A stretch of DNA of 64,000 nt from Agrocybe praecox (lineage: Eukaryota > Basidiomycota > Agaricomycetes > Agaricales > Agrocybaceae), in contig OZ024844.1 in assembly GCA_964017145.1 (NCBI GenBank), forward strand, positions 434,001-498,000, read 5' to 3'. This document shows, in pieces, positions 1 to 11,000 of the stretch. The notes beneath the pieces are model-generated. The model worked only from the letters and a program-made list of their open reading frames with translations. It was not told where the DNA came from and made no database searches. The translations under genes and the position numbers were made by a program. Position 1 is the stretch's first letter; every line of letters starts with the position of its first letter.

Positions 1-969
1 TACTGTGGGTCCTCCCCGAGAAACCGAAGATGGTACGGCACGTCCAGGATCTGCCGATTGGGTCAAACCCATCTGTGGTACTTGTGATGGTGAGAGTGAC
101 ATAGAAAAACTGTTGCGAACAATTCTGATGTTGCCATTGTTGAACTCTTGGGTGTAATGCATGATTGCTTCATCCCAGGTATAGAAGCTAGCGAAGGCGA
201 GCAGCCTGAAATTGGCCAAAGGAAGGTGAGCAATCCTCCTATACATGATCCTTTTAGATTAGACTATTGACGCTAGAAATTAGAGAAAATTTACTCGCCA
301 TGTCTCAAATATTCCGACCTCTTGGCCCGACGTAACGACGTAATAGCTAGGACCAAAAGGAGCAGCGGGTGGTTGGATGAGATTAGAGGGGTTGGGTGCT
401 CGAATCGCCGAATGGTTAGCGTTGTAGGAAGCCCCGTGCTGCATGGCAACATTAGGTTCTAAGAGAAATGAGTTAGCTGAGATATACATTTTAATTAAGG
501 GTAACGTACGGATGATCGAAGGATTTGGAGGTGCAGCCGCTAGCGAATCATAAATCAGAAAGAAAAAGAAAAAAGGACAGTCGATAAATGTGGAATATAC
601 CTGGTGCAAGATTATTTCCTGCAGGGCCGTTGTTGAGTTGGCCGACGGTAGGCACGGATCCGACCATGTTCGATGTGGTATTGGGATTGGTGCGTGGGAT
701 CGTAGAGGATTTCTGAGCATTGGTTTGTTTGGGGAGTTGCATGATGGTAGTTGATAAATTGGAGGTCTGGATGAACACTTTTTATGTGATTCAGTTAACA
801 AGTATGAAACGGAGAACTCACCATGTATGTACCCTTCATTTTCCATTTGCGGCATAGGGTATTCGAAGACGTTCTTTTGGGAGAACCCTGTACGCAACGA
901 GGAAGAGTTCCGAAAATGTGGTGGGCCGATTTCGTTAGGTGGTGGGTCGATTTTGTGAGCCGTCGCCAT
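1..969 (-). CDS. Viroplasmin-like (RNase H1 N-terminal-like) protein, 3' part outside window
   Basis: Reads leftward from ATG 967-969 and runs off the left edge. Exons I can place: 969-822, 777-601, 539-510, 458-295 and a last one from about 240 to beyond position 1; the introns are 44-60 bp with GTGAGT, GTATAT and GTACGT donors. The N-terminus is Pro/Asn/Ser-rich. The domain begins at SYYVVTSGQEVGIFETW and continues in the last exon as FYTWDEAIMHYTQEFNNG. That is the YYVV.G..VGIF..W / W.EA..YY...N.G pattern of the caulimovirus-viroplasmin / RNase H1 N-terminal fold, which in RNase H1 binds RNA-DNA hybrids. Its role here is unknown. By comparison with the related gene at 36185 the last intron should be phase 2, but the donor here has one extra base (CGA|GTAAAT), so the frame closes only if that base is skipped. 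A small lesion is possible. It is divergent from the gene at 1157 with 187 bp between. Confidence 0.6.
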
Positions 970-1156
970 TTCTTTGGAGATCTAGATAATAAATACGTGA
1001 TTAAATCAAAAAATTTTGGAAGATAATAGACGCACCCTGACCTCATATTCTTTACGCGCACATTCCTTCAATTTCTGTTGACAAGAATTAGCAAGTTCAT
1101 GTAAGTATTTCCCTTGAACGGGCTTGAGAACGATGACTTACCTGATAACCCGTAGA

Positions 1157-3841
1157 ATGGTTAACCCAGGATCGTTCAAAGGGTCACGGAAGGAGTTCCT
1201 TCTCTCTGAGAAGGAGGCGTACGCAGCTGGAGTACAAGGTGGTTACGCGGCAGATGCCCTCGCCACTATTCAACATCGATATTTCAAGCGGTACCCGATT
1301 GAATTGCCTCACGACGAAGAGCCTTCCCAAGAGCACTTGAACGCTGTTGATGAAAATGCTCCAGACGTTGAGCTAGGTTCAGTTGATGAGGGATCGATGA
1401 CAGCAGACCAATTCCAAGACGAGCTAGCGAAGCGCCATGAACGGAAGAGACTTGTTGAATTCAGGAAAGCGGTATGTTTTTGTGACTGTGACCGATGACA
1501 ACGATGACGTAGCTGATTTCCTCATGTAGCAAATTAAGCGATGGCTGGCTTACCAGTTCATGAAGGATCATGACCTTGATCCTAAAGAATCTGGCGCTTC
1601 AAATCCCTATCGAATGCTACTCTGCAAGCTTACTGGACAACCGACCGCCCGTCCACATCACAGGTCTCCTGTTAATCTTTGGCGCGTCAACCATCGAGCG
1701 GAAATCGAAGAAGAGTTGAAGAGGCAAGTGATCGCTGATAACTTGCCTCGCCATGCATTCGCTGTTCGTCGAGAAAGGATCGCAAGAGACATGTTCAAGC
1801 TTCTCTTGTGCGTGGAGCAGGATAGCTGGGATCTTCAGGCTGCAGAGGAGCATGCCGTAGCATTTGCAAATTGGGAAAAGGAGTTGAAAGCTCCAATTTC
1901 AAATGCACCCGTCGATCGTCAAAGGTGAGTTTCGTAGGTTTCTATAGTCTCGAAATTTTACTGATTCGTCTCCCCTTGTAGATGTATACAAGGACTTGTG
2001 CAGTTCGTGCAGCCCATATTGGATCATTTATGCGAGGCGACAGGGTGGCACGCTACCCTTATAACTGGAGGTCCAGAGCCAGCAGATGGAGGGCGTCTGA
2101 ACGTGGTCAGGTATGCATTTTATTTTTTACTCATCTTCTATATCAATTAACATTCACTTATAGTATCCATTCTGGTACAACCACCGGCGATGTAAAGATG
2201 AATTTTGGTCGGGCAGAACGTCTGCGGTACAAGAAGATTATTGTACCAATATACGGGCAGTACCTGAGGAGATGTTTTTGTGAGTCGTTCTTGTCTCTCG
2301 TCACTCAAATTCATATTTATTGACTTTCTCTAAAAGCTCCCAGCGAGTGTCAAGCGCGTGCCTTAAATCCAGAAGACGGTTTCCCAACTCTGGATGCCAA
2401 CGACCTCGAGCAAGCTGGGGCAACGGTCGATGCTCTTGAGCAGACCGCAATGATTCCCTCTCCCTCCCAGCCGTATCCTGCATCACCTGCTTCTCATTCA
2501 CAGGCACCGTCTCCCGCTCGTTCACCTGGGCCATCGTCTCCTGTTCTCTCACAGCCGCCGTCTCATGCTCATTCACAACCACCGCCTCCTGCTTGTCCAC
2601 AACCGTTGCCTCCTGCTCATTCACAACCACCGTCTCCTGCACCGTCTCCTGCTTGTTCACAGCCGCCATCTTCTACTTGTTTACAGCCGCCATCCCGTGC
2701 ACCGTCTCCTGCTCTTTTACAGCCTCCATCTTGTCCACCATATCCTGCTCGCTCACAGGCGCCATCTCCTCCGCCATCTCCTGCTCGCTCACAGGCACCT
2801 TCTCCTCCGCCATCTCCTGCTCATTCACGGCTGCCATCTCCTCCGCCATCTTCTGCTCGTTCACGGCCGCCATCTCTTTTGCCATCTCCTGCTCGTTCGC
2901 AGCCGCCATCTCCTCTGCCACCTCCTGCTCGTTCACAACCGCCATCTCCTCTGCCATCCCCTGCTCGTTCACAACCGCCATCTCCTTTGCCATCCCCTGC
3001 TCGTTCACAACCGCCATCTCCTCTGCCATCCCCTGCTAGTCCACAGCCGCCATCTCCTCTGCCGTCTCCTCTGCCGCCTCCTGCTCCTTTTCTCTCGCTC
3101 GCCTTCTCAGCACCACTTACTCTATCAGATTTGGAGCAAGTATCGGTATCTCAAGATACCGAGGTGGTCTGCAACGGCCAGAAAAGAAGAAAGCGATTGG
3201 ATTCACAATGGTCACCCTTACCTGAACGAAAGCGTCTGCATGGCCGTACTTCTACTAGAAGTACTTCTGGCATTTCATCCTCCTCCTCTGATACGAGTGT
3301 TTCGTCATCAAGTACGGTGGTCGATGGTACTACTGGTCCCCTGCAACCCCATCCTAGAGCCGAAGAGTGGTTTAAGAAGGCATTGGAGATGATACAGGCA
3401 CCTGAAGGATTAGGGCCTCGATAGCACTGTCTGATCGAAGTGTGGATGACATTCGAACAGCGCAACGGCTATTCTGGGGCGAAAAGATTGAAGAAAACTA
3501 ACCGACCGAGTTGCGTGGGCGATTGGATTCAACGCGCGCGATCTTCTGTGTGGCGATCTCCTATAAACATCATTTCTTCTACTGCATACGGCGATCAAAT
3601 GATAAAGTGGTGGGCTATCCTCCAACCCGAGTGGAGACTCGATGAAAGTAATTCGATTTTATTTGAAGAAACGGATGGTGATTGGGAGTGCCTACGCAGG
3701 CCTGGGCTCAACGGTCTTCACAGTGTTGTTGCCGGCCTTTTCTATGGTGGGATTGGAGCTAAAATTAACCCTAGTGCCCATACTCAGTGGATGTTGATAG
3801 TGGAGGACTTCATTTTTGTTTGTTCTCGTCTTTCTCTTTAA
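1157..3841 (+). pseudogene. Unknown agaricomycete family protein (copy 1), closed by one stop
   Basis: Exons 1157-1471, 1530-1924, 1982-2110, 2164-2279 and 2337-3841. Intron positions match the paralogue at 18925-21269 exactly; the first, third and fourth exons have identical lengths (315, 129, 116). Conserved blocks in order: VNPGSFKGSRKEF, RYFKRYPIELPHDEEP, IKRWLAYQFMKD, GPEPADGGRLNV, then a long Pro/Ser-rich linker, then a C-terminal block with KWWAILQPEWR and GLNGLHSVVAGLFYGG. I do not recognise a characterised function; there are no membrane segments and no catalytic motif I can name. TAG at 3422-3424 splits the last exon, and the C-terminal block continues in the same frame. A gapless alignment to the paralogue over about 16 residues puts this stop opposite a Trp (GREW/SKLV), so TGG became TAG. 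The start is the first ATG of the conserved block. It may instead be reached from an upstream exon ending near 1100 (donor GTAAGT). Confidence 0.7.
2480..3100 (+). repeat. Degenerate tandem repeat encoding Pro/Ser/Ala/Arg-rich linker
   Basis: In the gene frame this reads as many imperfect copies of a unit like PSPLPSPARSQP, with unit lengths of about 24-36 bp. Copies around 2900-3050 are nearly identical, so the array has expanded recently. The paralogue at 18925 has a Ser/Thr/Pro-rich linker here but no tandem array. All six frames stay open because of the repeat; the other frames are shadows. Confidence 0.8.
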
Positions 3842-4317
3842 TTTTGGTCGTCTATCTCTAATACCTAGCTACTCATTCTACTCCCACCTTATAATTCTCT
3901 ACCATTTTTCATGACTAATATTTTATTTTCGTCAATAATATCATGAATGTCTGTATCTGACAGCAAATACCAATGTCATCCGTTTATGAACTGTACATAC
4001 TAAAGTTGAATGTGTTGATGGAGAAAATGTAAGTTTATTTGATTTTCTTCTTCTTATATACATCTTAAACTTTTTAAATGTTTCTCTATAAGTTTTTAAT
4101 GCCCCATAAAGTCCCTATGCCTCTGCCATTGTCGTGTTCGACAATGTGCTCGAACCGGTTATGAACCAGACCGGCGTGGGAACAGCCGGATTTGGACAGA
4201 AATGAACCAACGCGCGTTCATTTCTTCCTTATCAGCGCCCATCACCACGCCGGCACTTTGTACTTAGCCCCTCCCCTCACTGCAGGGATGTGGGCAGTGC
4301 CTGGTAAGGTGTGAGGG
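3842..4317. other. Non-coding stretch downstream of copy-1 gene
   Basis: AT-rich 3' flank, then a GC-richer part from about 4120. No ORF, RNA gene or recognised repeat. It ends with GTGAGGG (4311-4317), the left target copy of the next element. Confidence 0.6.
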
Positions 4318-5138
4318 CACCTAATACTGTCAGATATATGCATACATCTTGGGTAGTTGCCAGTTTTAGGTGATGCATCCACAGCGGTAGTTACCCAACT
4401 CCCCAATATCATGTATCAGAGTGACTGACAGTGACTATGGAGGTGAAGTCATGTGAAAAGCATGTGATATGCATGTGATCTATATGTCATGTGATATGTC
4501 ATGTGATGCACAGCCACCAAACCTATTTTTATTACAGTATTCTAAAAATAGACCTGTTTGATCCATCACATTTGTCAGATATTTTAAAAATAGATTTATG
4601 TTCTAAATTTAGACTCTATTCTAAAAATAAAACAATCTTATTTGGCAAATTTGTAAAGTATTCTAAAAATAGACCAAGTTTATAAATATATCAAATCTAA
4701 AAATAGATTTGATCTTATTTGGTCATATATTGGCCCCATCTATCATGCACCAAGGGGACTTTATCTCAAAATCTCAAAGTCCAAAGTCCTCTTGCCTTAT
4801 TGGGTTGTTTGAATATAACATCACACAAAAGGCTTGTTTGTTTTGTATCATGCCTGCCCCTGCCTGCTGACATCATTATTTATTATTTGTTTGTATTTGA
4901 GGCCATATAAAAATATGAGTGGAGCCCAAATATGTAAATAGAGGCAAGCAAAAAGTCATGTGCATCAGTTTTGATGCCATCAATAACAGACACATGACTA
5001 TAGTCACATATAGTCACAGACGGCCAGTCGGATGGCTTGATACATACAATTAGGGAGTTGGGTAGTTACCGCTGTGGATGCATCACTTAAAACTGGCAAC
5101 TACCCATGGTTGATACATATATTTGACAGTACAGGCTG
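4318..5138. mobile_element. Non-autonomous element E1 (7 bp target duplication)
   Basis: 821 bp, flanked by GTGAGGG at 4311-4317 and 5139-5145. The left end starts CACCTAATACTGTCA; the right end, reverse complemented, starts CAGCCTGTACTGTCA. The inverted repeats run for about 100 bp and include GGGTAGTTGCCAG and GATGCATCCACAG. The interior is AT-rich with repeated TCTAAAAATAGA-type motifs and the GCCTCTATTTAC and GGCCATA blocks shared with E2-E5. No coding capacity. Confidence 0.9.
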
Positions 5139-5145
5139 GTGAGGG

Positions 5146-6090
5146 TCGACCTATACCTTTACTCACCAGCACACGCGACGACGAACGACGACGTATAGTG
5201 GAAAGTGAACGATGACGATGACGACCCCACCTTGCTCCTCCCCTCTCGATAGGGATGTGAGCAGTGGAGGACGACGACGGAGACACGGCCACGACATGGT
5301 CGTCACCGCCGCCAATGACGACCCCAACATCACCTCCACCGCCATCAACAGCTCGCACCTTGCCCCTCCCCTCTCTATAGGGATGTGGGCAGTGCATGAA
5401 GACGCCGAAAACGAAGAACATGTCCCTGCCTTGGTCCTTCCCTATGGACAGGGCCGTGGGCAATGCCCAGGACAACGACGGTGATGACTACCCCTCTGAA
5501 CTGCACCCCATCCCCTCTCAGGACGATAACAATTTGGATGATGGCATGGACGCGGACGCGGATGCGCGTGTGGACGACCATGACATGGACGATGACGGAC
5601 AACGTGAGCGTGGATGACGACTTGGATGTGGACGAAAACGGTGATGGACGACGACGACGACAAAACGACAACGAAGACCACACAGCCCACACAACAACGA
5701 CAACAACGAGGTGCAGAGTGTACGAGGACGAGGGTACGACGTACGAGAACGAGACCAGCTCTCGCTCTCGTCGTTGACTTGCGTTCTCGTTGCTGTGTTT
5801 CCAGTATGACAGGTACAGCGATGGACGACAACGGCGAGGAGGATGGATAGGAATGACGGCGATGATAGGGATGACAACGACGGCATGTAACCCCTATGCA
5901 GGGACCTACCACCACATCTGTCTTACCCCCTCTGCCACCGCCTCTATAACCACCACCATCCTAACCTCAACACCTCACAGTGAGGAGCACCACCCGAACG
6001 ATGACATCACCACCATCATGGTCATTGGGCTGTTAGACGCCCTTGCCCTTTCCACTTTCTCCCTTGTTCCTTTTAATTAATTAATGTAAG
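5146..6090. repeat. GAC/CGA-rich low-complexity sequence
   Basis: Long runs of degenerate GAC/ACG triplets (about 5170-5870), then a CCACC-rich part and an AT-rich end. It gives long overlapping open frames in several phases with Arg/Asp/Thr-only composition, so they are composition artefacts. Similar GAC-rich tracts flank E2 (about 14730-14770) and the giant element (about 18310-18350). Confidence 0.75.
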
Positions 6091-6619
6091 GTACATGTCA
6101 GAATAATATATATATGTCATTTTAAAACTTTTCATCTATGTTATGCAAGAGGTTTGCCAAAAACAGCAATAAGTGCCGAATTGGGAAGTGACGCTCAAAA
6201 AGAAATGTTCACAAGTGTTTTTTCCCTATCTAATCTAATCTAGGCTAAAACATATGTATATGTGAAATAAATATAGCACAAGAATGATTATAGAGTTATT
6301 AAAAATAACGCAACGCCCGAAATGATCAAAACGTGCTAAAAATAACACGTCATCCACTTTCATATCCTGCAATCCATCTCGTCCCGCCCTCTTTTGATGG
6401 CGCAAACAGCGCCAGAAAATGCAAATATATTCTCTGATTATATCTACACATTTTCCGGGCCCCGAACGATTCCCGACGCAGCGCAGGAGCCCAATTACAG
6501 CGGCGGGCACCTCGGAGACGCTGTTTCCTGCGTTGTTTACAGGTGTTTACCTGTTCCCGCCCCCTGTGAGCAGCCCGGCAGCCCCGGCAGTGTCTCTCCC
6601 TCAGAGGTGAGGTGTCCGA
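6091..6619. other. No recognised gene inside left large element
   Basis: AT-rich to about 6360, then GC-rich sequence with proline- and cysteine-coding noise. I see no domain, intron pattern or RNA gene. Confidence 0.5.
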
Positions 6620-6709
6620 AAGAGGCAGGTAGCAAACTGGCTACTCTGATGTATCACGTAGGGTAGAAAACTGCCTATATCTGATATATAATAGTAGCTG
6701 CTACAGGTG
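6620..6709. repeat. CACC-type terminal repeat of the left large element
   Basis: Reverse complement begins CACCTGTAGCAGC, as in E3 (CACCTGTAGCAGTC) and E5 (CACCTGTAGCAGTC). It then shows the motif order of the other CACC ends. Immediately followed by TTTGATG. Confidence 0.7.
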
Positions 6710-7351
6710 TTTGATGAGTCGGTGGCAGAGGATGTCAAGGAATTTATGCTCCGTATAGCAGCAGATGTCGATGATGCTAAAGATAATCTGATGCTCACAA
6801 AGATATCACAAGCATATCAGGTGAATTCTACTCAGTTTGATGAGCGTATTTTCAAGGTTGGGGACATGGTTATGTTGTCAACAGCGAATAGGCAAAATGA
6901 GTATAAGAGACAAGGAGAAAACCGTGTCGTGAAGTTTATGCCTCGTTTTGATGGCCCCTACAAGATTGTGGATGCACATCCAGAGACTTCAAATTACACA
7001 CTAGAATTTCCAAGGGATACTAACATTTTTCCTACATTCCATATTTCTTAGCTAAAACCTTTCATACCCAACAACAACGACATTTTTCCTTCGTGGGCTA
7101 TGAGAATACCGGAACCAGTTTGGATTAATGGTTACAAAGAGCATTTTGTGGACAAGATCATGGACGAAAGGTTAATGAGGAAGAAGAAAGAATACCTCGT
7201 ACAATGGCAAGGTTTTCACCCAGAACACGACCAGTGGATGACCAAGGAGGAAATAAAAGACGTTGACGCGCTCGACACGTGGCTGAAGGGGAAGGATGGT
7301 GTTTCATCTTCGAACTCAGCTGCATGCACGCTTTTCTCACCGGGTTTTTAA
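6710..7351 (+). pseudogene. Chromovirus (Ty3/Gypsy) pol 3' end: integrase C-terminus plus chromodomain
   Basis: The open frame starts abruptly at the end of the left large element with FDESVAEDVKEFMLR. It contains the GPY/F module of integrase (FKVGDMVMLST, then PRFDGPYKIV) and FHIS.LKPF, then a chromodomain with VDKIMDERL, EYLVQWQGFHPEHDQW and ALDTWL. Chromodomains in this position tether the integration complex to heterochromatin. TAG at 7049-7051 interrupts FHIS*LKPF, where chromoviruses usually have a sense codon such as Gln; both halves are in one frame. Reverse transcriptase, RNase H and the integrase core are absent, removed or displaced by the large element that ends at 6709. Confidence 0.85.
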
Positions 7352-7431
7352 CGCGACATGTCAGTCTGACCATTACATGGCTAGACTTTTTGTAACTGCA
7401 GTCGTTTTGGTATGTTATTCTGCAATTTTTT

Positions 7432-7728
7432 GTGGAGGGGGAAGGGTGTAAGGCTGGTGACCATACACAAACACCGACATACAGTCACAGCTATATAACA
7501 GTGCTTTCTCCGTACTTTACATCTTGGACTTGGTTTTATATCTCGTTTCTATTACATACATATAAAACACGCTTTTATCCTGCTCTTTTTGGTGACGACT
7601 TTTGTGAGTCTTCGATCTCCTCTCGCCTTTGTAGTGCTATGGCACTGCACTCTGCTGACAATGAACCAACACATTCCCTCCCTCCCTCAACACACCCCAA
7701 ATCCACAAACACACTCCCAAGGGCTTCA
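7432..7728 (+). repeat. Polypurine tract and 3' LTR of the chromovirus remnant
   Basis: A purine run GGAGGGGGAAGGG ends at 7446. It is followed by TGTAAGG, a plausible LTR start at 7447. The segment is CT/AC-rich without ORFs and ends near CTTCA at 7728. The 3' boundary is set only by where phosphatase-like coding sequence resumes on the other strand. The partner LTR is not in the window. Confidence 0.55.
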
Positions 7729-7734
7729 GATTGA

Positions 7735-8027
7735 TACTCTAGGCGTCCTCCACGTGGATCTTGTAGTACTTGTACCCGACCTTATCTGAGAGGGGCAGCC
7801 ATAGCGCTTCGAGTACCTGCACGAGGTGTGTGATGCGGTGTGTGTGGAGGAAGGCAGGCTCTTGGAGTGCGGAGTGCGAGCTGAGGTAGAGAGAGCCGGG
7901 GAGGGATGGGAATCGGATGATGTTGGATGTGGTTCTGTGTGGAGAACGATGCGTCGTCAGCGAGCCAGAACATAGATATATGCATGCATACAGCGCGTAC
8001 CTAATGGTATCCAATAACAAACGAATG
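7735..8027 (-). pseudogene. Dual-specificity phosphatase-like protein, N-terminal fragment
   Basis: The exon 7934-7739 encodes IIRFPSLPGSLYLSS, then THRITHLVQVLEALW and YKYYKIHVEDA. This matches the start of the DSP fold (LPG.LYLSS ... ITH.VQVLE ... YY.I.V.D). An in-frame TAG (7739-7741) follows, and the frame continues SINLKP before the LTR boundary. The catalytic loop HCxxGxSRS should follow, but the chromovirus LTR starts there instead. A short upstream exon ending at 8001 (donor GTACGC, 66 bp intron) joins in frame, but no start codon is visible in it. Best read as a phosphatase gene cut by a retrotransposon. Identification is from pattern only. Confidence 0.5.
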
Positions 8028-8029
8028 GG

Positions 8030-11000
8030 TTAGTCTGTGCGTTGGTGGGTGATATCTGCATACGAGAACGAGGAGATTGAAGACAACAGTTTGTCAATCG
8101 AAGAAGATCACGCAGACGCAGATGCGAAAACCAGAATGTAATAATGACGCCAGAATGAAGGAACCGAAGCAGGCTGAGAAGAGGAGCAAGCAAAAGAAAA
8201 GCAGACAGAAGAAAGGAGGACAACCGGGAGGACAACCGAATGAAATGTTCACCCAGCAAAGCGTCAAATGGCCAAAAGGATGAGCAAAAATGAATTAGAC
8301 AGATAGCGAACAAATTGAAAGACCGAACATTACAATGATTGTAACGAGATAGGGAGAAAAAAGAAGAAAAAAACCCCGAAACAGGTCAGCAGTGCTAGTG
8401 AATAGCGTGAAAGAAAGCAGACGGAACAGAGCCAGATCGTGGTGTCCGGAATCGAAAGGAGAATTTGGCATGGAGACCAATAAAGAGACCAGGCAGAGAA
8501 CTATCAACTAGTCCTTACATATATAACGGACGTATATGAAAGAAAACAGGCGAACGTACGTATCTGGATAGTATGTAAGGTCGCTGAAAGCAATACAATT
8601 CACCCTGTCAGTAAATATTCAAGGCGTTAGTGTTGTCGACGGCCGACTCCAGACTTGAATTGAGGCCGAATTTCAGATAAATCTGAATCATCGCGAATCG
8701 ACGGCGGCGCATACCAAAAGACCATGCATGTGAGGCAGCCCGTGTCTCCTATCAATAGAAAGAGGAAACAGACTGAACATTGATTGTAGGAGCTCGGTGG
8801 GAGAGAAAGGGGGACCAAAAAAGTGATATACGGTGTCCGAAATTCGAATTGAGGAGAGGTTTACGCTCAGTTGTATTTTCGCAAAGAGTGCCATAGTCAA
8901 GCCATAGTCGCAAGAATGAAAATTTGAAGCTGATCCGTTCTTGAATGTCTCAAGTCAGAAATTATATCAAGTTTTAGTTTCTTTCTTCACCTGTTGTCGG
9001 AAAGGGTAATGGAAAGATCATTGTCATTGGGTTGGATAAGGATTGAAGGAAAGTCTCTTTGGACCACACAATGTCGAACAGTGGCTCTTGTCTAGACATT
9101 TTGCGAGTTGTTCTGCGCGCCGTTTTTCTCCAGCTAGGCTTTTATAGCACCCTCGACATTTCTATGAGGCAGTAGTATCCCAGCATGAAGGTCGCGTCTT
9201 TTTCTGGGAAAAACCGGCGCCAAAATTCACCAGTGTATGCATGTCCGATTCAGAATTGGAGGAGACAACCCAATACCTCACGAGGTGTGTCGCGATGAAG
9301 CGTTTTCTCGGGTGTGTGGTAATTGGTTCGAGATTGCGAAGCCACCCATCTTTGGGGTGTTGGCCACCGGTATCTCCAATCCTCTATATTTGCCCCTTCT
9401 CCCTGCGCATTGCGTTCGCTCGTGTCGTTTCGATTGGTGCAGACCAAATAAGATCGTTGGCTTCTTTAGCTAGTTTGTCTGCGCCATATTTATCCCATAC
9501 TTGTGCACTGCCGTTTTTCAATATTTTGCTCGTGAACGTCCTGAAATTCTTCTCATGTGTTGTAGCCCGAAGTAAGATACACCCCAGCGAAATCAACTTT
9601 TTGGGTCACACCAAAACCTCATAAAATCTATCATTTTATTCTGTGATTTTTACTCGGTGGAAAACATCCATAAAAACTTAAACTTTAGTCAGTCCATCTC
9701 GACAATGTAAACTAGAATAATACATGGTGATATTCTCTTACAAAAAACTATGTATGAAAACCGGGTATTTGGGTACCCGTAATAGTGAATTAAAATTTTA
9801 AATCTCATATCATGCGTTCGACAAGTCATAACTAAAAATATAATAAAAGATGAAACTACATTTGAAACTAAGATCTTTCATCGGAGTTTCAATATCTCAA
9901 ATATTCCAGATATTCTTCATATTTTCAGCACACATCAAAATGGAAAGAAAAATTGGATTTTTTACCTAACTGATATCAGGTGTACGACCATCGTACGCCT
10001 GGCGTATGCCCGGAGAAAAACTGTTAGAGGTACTTGCCGCTGGACATGTAGTCGAGTACCTTGTGTTGAGGTGGTAATTACTAATTTTCTGTATGCTCCC
10101 TGCAATCGGAATAACAGAGGCAGGGATTGGGTAGTAAAGGATGAGGCTGTTCCTGACATGTGTTGTCTCCCACGAAAAATTCACACCATGCCAAGAATGT
10201 CCATATTTCTCTGCACTCAGAAGATCTATGTTTCTAGCAGGGCAGGAAGGTGAAAGAATATGGGGGATACTTGAGCACGGCGTTGACGCGTTGACAGCTG
10301 ACGATCAAATAAATAGAAGGGCTGTTCTATTTTTACATGGTGTAGGTTATTGTCTCCACCACTATTGTTTGCAATGAAAGTTTTGCCACTACGTTGCAAC
10401 AAGATTTTGAAGTATCCACCTTTAGTATAGACTCATGGAGACCGTCTATAAGAATATAGCACAATAATTAATGAAGCTTGAAGCTTGCAGGTACATATAC
10501 AGCAGATGGGAGTGCAGTGTATGCCGGTAGCATAGTGTTTAATCCTATTTTAAGTGACTACCCTCTAAAAATAAATTTGCCGTCCTCTGGGGTGTATATT
10601 CTACGTGCATACATGGCTACCGGCATATTGATACGGCACGCACTCTCCAAGAATCTGCGGCGCTCGGAAGCTATTTTGAAGTTGGACATGGTCAGAAAAG
10701 CGGCGCTATGGATGGTGTGGATGAAGAGAGTGATGACAACTCATATATATATTACACTGCATACTATACTACATACATGTATGAAAGGAAAGATATGCAA
10801 AAAGAAGAAAAGGGATGGCAAGCATTGTTGCTGTTGTCCCAGTATCTCCTTACCATACCTGCATCTGCAGTACACCGCCAAGTGTCCAGATCAACGCTAT
10901 ACAAACATTGATAACATTGATGCTGTACAAGCGGGCCTTCCCCCAGGGCTAGTGAGACCTGCTCCTGTCGTTGCCATAGCCCATCGTCGCGTACATCCAT

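Larger units (their letters stand above)
1..6709. mobile_element. CACC half of a second large KDZ-type transposon, continuing left of window
   Basis: The right terminus, read inward from 6709, is CACCTGTAGCAGC. It is followed by the same arrangement of short motifs as the CACC ends of the 28.9 kb and 0.9 kb elements (a GGCAGTT or GGTAACT block, then GTGATACATC, then a second GGCA/GGTA block). It contains the viroplasmin-like (-) and unknown-family (+) divergent pair, in the same place relative to the CACC end as in the giant element. The 7 bp after the end, TTTGATG at 6710-6716, is the expected target copy; the other copy would be outside the window. The terminus is seen in the sequence. That the genes and terminus form one element is inference. 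Confidence 0.55.

Noticed and set aside
2565..3392. Second and third long frames over the Pro/Ser-rich repeat, and opposite-strand frames
   Set aside because: Shadows of the tandem repeat; only the frame continuous with the upstream exons and the C-terminal domain is coding.
4130..4200. Possible tRNA-like sequence (GGTTATGAACC)
   Set aside because: No acceptor stem or cloverleaf could be drawn around it.
5083..6080. Many overlapping long frames on both strands rich in Arg, Asp, Thr and Ser
   Set aside because: They arise from degenerate GAC/CGA triplets that lack stops in several phases.
9241..9624. 127-codon plus-strand frame
   Set aside because: No domain, alternative overlapping frames of similar size, start not in good context.
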